A DNA stretch of 46,192 nucleotides from an uncultured Clostridium sp. (GTDB taxonomy: Bacteria; Bacillota; Clostridia; Clostridiales; Clostridiaceae). The stretch spans positions 1-46,192 of the forward strand of contig UQQU01000020.1 of assembly GCA_900543325.1 (NCBI GenBank), read 5' to 3'. Positions 42,291 to 46,192 of the stretch are shown piece after piece (position 1 is the first letter of the stretch; every line of letters starts with the position of its first letter). The notes below the pieces were generated by a model that saw only the letters and a list, made by a program, of their open reading frames with translations, was not told the origin of the DNA and ran no database searches. The position numbers and the translations under genes are program-made.

Positions 42291-42524
42291 ATTGCGAAGC
42301 CATTTAGAATTAAGAAATTAAGATTTAAACTTAGCTTCGCTAGTTTAAGTGAATTAAGAGTTTGCTAACGAAAATATTAAGAAATTAAAAATAAAATAAG
42401 TTTACAACTTATGTTTTTCTTGATTAGCCGAAGGCTATTAATGTTGCAAAGGCAACTCTTAATTCTTTGAACTAGCGAAGGCGATGTTCAAAACTTAATT
42501 TCTTAATTAAAATATTATCTTAAA
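42291..42524. repeat. Nested inverted-repeat intergenic region
   Basis: No gene lies here. A perfect 15-bp inverted repeat (42308-42322 with 42494-42508), extending imperfectly to about 23 bp, encloses a second perfect 11-bp pair (42335-42345 with 42470-42480). Inside are small hairpins, TAGCC-GAA-GGCTA at 42425-42437 and GTTGC-AAAG-GCAAC near 42443-42456. A third AAGAAATTAA-type copy lies near 42379-42388. The layout suggests a multi-arm DNA or RNA structure or a miniature dispersed repeat between converging genes. Confidence 0.6.
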
Positions 42525-43697
42525 TTAATAATGTACATCTATAAAGTGAAATTTAATATTACTATTACTCCATCCTAAATCATAAGGTACGAGCATTCTA
42601 TCGGTATTATGACAAGTTACTAATGGGTAACCTTTAGAATCTAAACCAGTAACAGTAGAAACATGAGTTATTCTTCCTCTCTTTTCATAAGCTACTATGT
42701 CTCCAGGTCTAAGGTTAAAAGCATCTTTATAAGTATCACAATAAGACCCTTTTGCTATATAAGAACCACGTCCGCTATTTATTAAATAATTTTTAAATCC
42801 TTGAGCATTAACCCATGCTTTTGTAGCACTTTTATTGCAATAATTCCAAGTATTATTCTTTTTAAATCCACCACCTTCAAACATGATTTGAGAGGCGAAA
42901 TTAGCACAGTCACCACCATCTGGATTAAAGTTTTTATATTCTTTATTATATTTAAATAAATGTTCTTCATTATCACTAACTCCACAATATTCATGAGCAT
43001 AGTCAATTGCTTTTTGAGTTCTTTCATCTATGGTGAAATCAGGTTTTTTATGAGAGAGAATAGTACTTTTAATTTCAGTACATTCTATATTATCAAGATC
43101 AAGAGAGTCAGCTAAGGGATCAGTATACCATTCTTTTATAATTATATATTTATCACCATCTTTTCTAAGATTTATATAATGGCAAGTGCCAAGTTTAAAA
43201 TAATTTTCAATATTAGGTTCATCCTCATAGCTATAACAAAATTTTGTGCAGGCATAACAAATTACATTATACACATCTTTTTCAATTTCTTTTACTTTTG
43301 AAACTCTAATTATGGAGTTTATTTTTGTAAATGAAACACATTGTTTTTCACACCAATTAGTAAAGTATTTTGTTTTAGTAACTTCATTTTCATAAGCCCA
43401 TTTTCCAACTTTTTTGTTTAAATCATAAAATACTTTTAAACCTTCACAATCTCTAGTCAAAATTGCAGAATTTCTATTTAAAAATATATTTTCTATTAAA
43501 GGTTGAAATTGTTGTTTTAATTCATCATTAGTATCAGTATCACTAGAAACATCAGTGAAGTCTTCTTGTATATTAGATATATTATGATCAGGAGATTCTA
43601 GTGCACTTACCGGTAAAGTACTTAAACTTGATAGAATTAAAATAAATGAAGTTATCTTATATAAAAGTTGATTCTTTTTTAGTAATAAGTTATTCAT
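42525..43697 (-). CDS. Secreted Amidase_6-like (CHAP-related) protein
   Basis: The 390-aa protein has a signal peptide (about 1-32, ending PVSALES). Its C-terminal domain (about 225-390) matches the putative amidase domain Amidase_6: Cys264 in PDGGDCANFASQ and His345 in GRITHVSTVTG are the likely catalytic pair of this papain-like fold, and LRPGDIVAYEK lies between them. The middle (about 60-215) is unassigned and rich in cysteine. The ATG at 43697 is chosen, 8 bases from AAGGAG; an ATG at 43703 is too close. It probably acts on peptidoglycan peptides or another extracellular amide. Confidence 0.85.
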   Translation of the reverse strand: MNNLLLKKNQLLYKITSFILILSSLSTLPVSALESPDHNISNIQEDFTDVSSDTDTNDELKQQFQPLIENIFLNRNSAILTRDCEGLKVFYDLNKKVGKWAYENEVTKTKYFTNWCEKQCVSFTKINSIIRVSKVKEIEKDVYNVICYACTKFCYSYEDEPNIENYFKLGTCHYINLRKDGDKYIIIKEWYTDPLADSLDLDNIECTEIKSTILSHKKPDFTIDERTQKAIDYAHEYCGVSDNEEHLFKYNKEYKNFNPDGGDCANFASQIMFEGGGFKKNNTWNYCNKSATKAWVNAQGFKNYLINSGRGSYIAKGSYCDTYKDAFNLRPGDIVAYEKRGRITHVSTVTGLDSKGYPLVTCHNTDRMLVPYDLGWSNSNIKFHFIDVHY

Positions 43698-43867
43698 TTT
43701 CATTACTCCTTACTTGTCATTTGTTATTTTATTGAATTAATTTATAATAAAGTCTTATTATAGTTTGTGCTATATATTAAATTTTATATATAAATAAATA
43801 TTAGAAATTATCAAATAACAAATTATTTTCATAAAATAAATATATAATATTAAAAATTGGAGATAGT

Positions 43868-44800
43868 ATGTCAGAAAAAGAATTAAATAATATTTATGAA
43901 AATGGATTTACTTTAGATTTTGATAATGAAAGTAAGATAGTATTAATTTCAGATGTGCATAGAGGTGATGGAACATATTCAGATTCACTTCTATCTAATA
44001 GAAATATATATATAACAGCATTGAAATATTACTTGAAAAATGATTATACTTATATAGAAGTTGGTGATGGTGATGAATTATGGAAAAATAAGAATTTTAA
44101 TGAAATAGCTTATTTTTATGATGACATATATAAATTATTTAATAGGTTTAGTAAGAAGAATAATATCTATTGTATCTATGGAAATCATGATTTTATAAAA
44201 AAGAAAAAAAACTTTAGTAAAAAGCAAGAAAAAGCTTTAAGAAAAATAGGTGCAGATTATGGAGAGGAATTTATAAAATTTATAAATAATAATGAATATT
44301 ATGCAGGAATAAATTTAATGTATAAGCCTCTTAAAGAAAAAATACTAGTTACTCATGGTCATCAATTAGATTTTTGTAATAATGAAATATGGAGAATAAA
44401 TGAAGTTTTAGTAAGATATATATGGCGTTTTTTAAATGGTGTTGCAGGTTTTAAAGATCCTACTAGATCAGCCAAGAGTAAAACAAAGCGAAGTATGGTA
44501 GATATTAAGTTGCAAAATTGGGCTAGAGATAATTGTACAATGATTATTTCCGGACATACACATAATAGTAGATTCCCAGATTTATATGATCCACCATACT
44601 TTAATGATGGATGTTGTGTTTATCCAACAGCTATTACAGCTATAGAAATAGAAAAGGGAAAAATAGAACTAGTAAAATGGATAATTGATGCACAAAATAC
44701 TGGTTCACTTTGGGTAACTAGAAAGATTATTGCAGGACCTGTAGAAGTTTCTGCATATTTACAATATGCTAAGGAAGAAAGATTAAGAAGAAATAAATAA
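43868..44800 (+). CDS. Metallophosphoesterase
   Basis: A 310-aa calcineurin-like phosphoesterase with all five signature blocks: Asp29-x-His31 (SDVHRGD), Gly66-Asp67, GNHD at 105-108, HGH at 163-165 and GHTH at 229-232. The dimetal centre should be intact. There is no signal peptide or membrane segment. The substrate (a nucleotide, phospholipid precursor or protein) is not known. TGGAGATAG precedes the ATG. Confidence 0.92.
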   Translation: MSEKELNNIYENGFTLDFDNESKIVLISDVHRGDGTYSDSLLSNRNIYITALKYYLKNDYTYIEVGDGDELWKNKNFNEIAYFYDDIYKLFNRFSKKNNIYCIYGNHDFIKKKKNFSKKQEKALRKIGADYGEEFIKFINNNEYYAGINLMYKPLKEKILVTHGHQLDFCNNEIWRINEVLVRYIWRFLNGVAGFKDPTRSAKSKTKRSMVDIKLQNWARDNCTMIISGHTHNSRFPDLYDPPYFNDGCCVYPTAITAIEIEKGKIELVKWIIDAQNTGSLWVTRKIIAGPVEVSAYLQYAKEERLRRNK

Positions 44801-44862
44801 TATATTATTTTGATATAAGTATAAATTTAAATTATAATATAAATAAAGCTAGAGAGGAGAAA

Positions 44863-45609
44863 ATGATGAGTGATTTAATAGGAAAAGTTGCACTAGTTAC
44901 TGGTGCTTCTCGTGGAATTGGAAAGGCAATAGCAAAAGAACTTGCAAAAAATGGGGCAAGTGTTATTATAAATTATTCTAAAGATGATGAAGGTGCTAAT
45001 TCAACATTAAGAGAGATACAGGAGTTAGGAGGGTATGCTAAGGTAATTAAAAAAAATATATCAATAAAAGAACATTGTCAAGAACTTATAAAAGAAGTCA
45101 TTGATACCTTTGGAAAAATTGATATATTAATTAATAATGCAGCAAAATCAGAAATTGGATTATTTATGGATGTAAATGATGAAAGTTTTGAAAGTCTTAT
45201 AAACACAAATCTTCTAGCTCCTATGTATTTATCAAAATATGCATTAAATTATATGATTTCAAAAGGAAGCGGTAATATAATTAATATTTCATCTATTTGG
45301 GGTGAAGCAGGAGCATCTTGTGAAGTAGTATATTCAACTACAAAAGGTGGATTAAACTTATTTACAAAGTCACTTTCTAAAGAAGTTGCACCATTTGGTA
45401 TAAGGGTTAATTCAATAGCACCAGGGGTTATAAATACAGAAATGAATAACTTTTTAACTGAAGAAGAAAAAAATCAATTAATGGATGAAATCCCTATGAA
45501 TAGATTTGGAGATGTAAATGAAATTGCAAAAGCAGTTATATTCCTATGTAAAGATGATTGCAAGTATTTAACAGGACAAATTATTAGAGTTGATGGTGGC
45601 TTTTTATAA
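44863..45609 (+). CDS. SDR-family oxidoreductase (FabG/YmfI-like)
   Basis: A 248-aa classical short-chain dehydrogenase with the NAD(P)-binding TGASRGIGKA, NNAA, catalytic Ser in NISSIWGEAGAS, YSTTK with Tyr and Lys, and a C-terminal LTGQIIRVDGGF. The SSIWGE.GAS.EV.YS segment resembles YmfI, the elongation factor P 5-aminopentanone reductase of Firmicutes, as well as FabG-like 3-oxoacyl reductases. Context does not decide between them. GAGAGGAG precedes two adjacent ATG codons; the first is used. Confidence 0.88.
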   Translation: MMSDLIGKVALVTGASRGIGKAIAKELAKNGASVIINYSKDDEGANSTLREIQELGGYAKVIKKNISIKEHCQELIKEVIDTFGKIDILINNAAKSEIGLFMDVNDESFESLINTNLLAPMYLSKYALNYMISKGSGNIINISSIWGEAGASCEVVYSTTKGGLNLFTKSLSKEVAPFGIRVNSIAPGVINTEMNNFLTEEEKNQLMDEIPMNRFGDVNEIAKAVIFLCKDDCKYLTGQIIRVDGGFL

Positions 45610-45639
45610 TATATAGCTAAAGTAAAAGTGGTGATTAAG

Positions 45640-46047
45640 ATGATAAAGATAAAAATAGATAAAAACAGGGCAAATGAGCCAATATTTAAGCTTGGATTTA
45701 AAGAGTTAGATGAAAAAGAAAATAGATTTCTAAAAAGAGCATTAATTGAAGGAAAAGAAATAAAGGGTACATATAAATATGAAATTCCATTAAAATATTT
45801 TCTACCAATTGTTAAAAATTTAGATAAAAATAATATAAAATTAGATAGATATAGTAAACTAGCATATTTAGAGTTTTCTGATGATTTTGATGAAAATTAT
45901 TATTATATTTTAGAAGCAAATGCAAAGTTTATGAGAAAGTGGAGAGAAGAAGGTTGTCCTAATATATTTAAAGTAGAGATAGACAGAGAAACATTAGATG
46001 TGAAAAAAGAAATAGTATTTAAAAAAATAGATCGTGTCTACATTTAA
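45640..46047 (+). CDS. Hypothetical protein, 135 aa
   Basis: I do not recognise a family. The start ATG at 45640 follows GGTG at normal spacing; an in-frame GTG at 45628 lacks a site. The product is highly charged, beginning MIKIKIDKNRANEPIFKLGF, with YILEANAKFMRKWREEGCPN and a C-terminal EIDRETLDVKKEIVFKKIDR resembling a beta strand pair. It is soluble, and lies 30 bases after the SDR gene in the same direction, probably co-transcribed. Confidence 0.7.
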   Translation: MIKIKIDKNRANEPIFKLGFKELDEKENRFLKRALIEGKEIKGTYKYEIPLKYFLPIVKNLDKNNIKLDRYSKLAYLEFSDDFDENYYYILEANAKFMRKWREEGCPNIFKVEIDRETLDVKKEIVFKKIDRVYI

Positions 46048-46067
46048 ATAAAAATTTTAGGTTTTGT

Positions 46068-46192
46068 TTAACTAAATTGCGAAATATCGCATTAATGCCG
46101 TGATGCCGAAAATTAATGATATAATCTCCATTAAGTAATATAATTTCGCTAAGAATTTATATTATTATTTCCATAAAATTAGCTAAAGCTTC
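46068..46192. repeat. AT-rich hairpin-rich right edge, similar to the 42291 region
   Basis: It opens with AACTAAATTGCGAAATATCGC, close in its start to CTAAATTGCGAAG at 42287-42299. Short complementary words such as GCGA...TCGC and AATATA...TATATT occur. The region is cut by the end of the window, so its full form cannot be seen. Confidence 0.3.

Noticed and set aside
42291..42524. tRNA or CRISPR array in the repeat region
   Set aside because: No cloverleaf with T-loop consensus (GGTTCGAATCC-like) and no regularly spaced direct repeats; the repeats are inverted and nested.

Overview
The window looks like chromosome from a low-GC Gram-positive anaerobe, most likely Clostridium in the strict sense. 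The DNA is very A+T rich with AGGAGG-type ribosome binding sites and many U-tract terminators. The gene content is clostridial: SelD/YedF, the anaerobic coproporphyrinogen dehydrogenase HemZ and a membrane pyrophosphatase. The order secD-secF-(RecJ-like)-apt-relA-dtd-MBL hydrolase-hemZ-hisS-aspS is also typical of the group. I cannot name the species from sequence alone. No rRNA, tRNA or CRISPR array was seen.

Layout. 1-3000: selenium genes yedF and selD, converging on a 30-bp-stem hairpin, with an intact-looking IS982-family element inserted 30 bp upstream of selD. 3000-9320: a serine beta-lactamase-like hydrolase, a MATE exporter, a 27-aa basic peptide, a 100-aa unknown, a DUF434 protein and a lipoprotein class B penicillin-binding protein. 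9500-14100: topB, then secDF. 14200-23750: a RecJ-like protein that has lost its DHH catalytic motif, apt, relA (bifunctional), dtd, an MBL-fold hydrolase, hemZ, hisS and aspS. 23850-27600: a 47-aa basic peptide, a split ThrE-type exporter pair, glyA and xth.

27700-35480 is the most distinctive region. It holds a complete urease operon, ureA-B-C-E-F-G-D, followed by an ammonium transporter (amt) and an AmiS/UreI-type urea channel. It is preceded by a beta-carbonic anhydrase that carries a lipoprotein signal. Together these would import urea, hydrolyse it, move ammonium, and handle CO2/bicarbonate, with the hydratase apparently on the outer face of the membrane. A 21-bp-stem hairpin lies between ureF and ureG, and a perfect 13+13 bp palindrome lies just before amt, so the transcript may be divided into segments with different expression.

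35500-46192: a secreted N-acetylmuramoyl-L-alanine amidase, an unknown protein, a YgiQ-type radical SAM protein, three tiny genes (a zinc ribbon, an HTH-like protein and an unknown), a K+-dependent membrane pyrophosphatase, a nested inverted-repeat region, a secreted Amidase_6-like protein, a metallophosphoesterase, an SDR reductase (possibly the YmfI type acting on EF-P) and an unknown 135-aa protein. The right edge holds AT-rich, hairpin-rich DNA resembling part of the repeat region.

Most of the window is ordinary housekeeping DNA. The best candidates for something less described are the carbonic anhydrase-urease-Amt-UreI module with its internal hairpins, the catalytically degraded RecJ homologue, the cluster of tiny genes before hppA and the nested inverted repeats after hppA.
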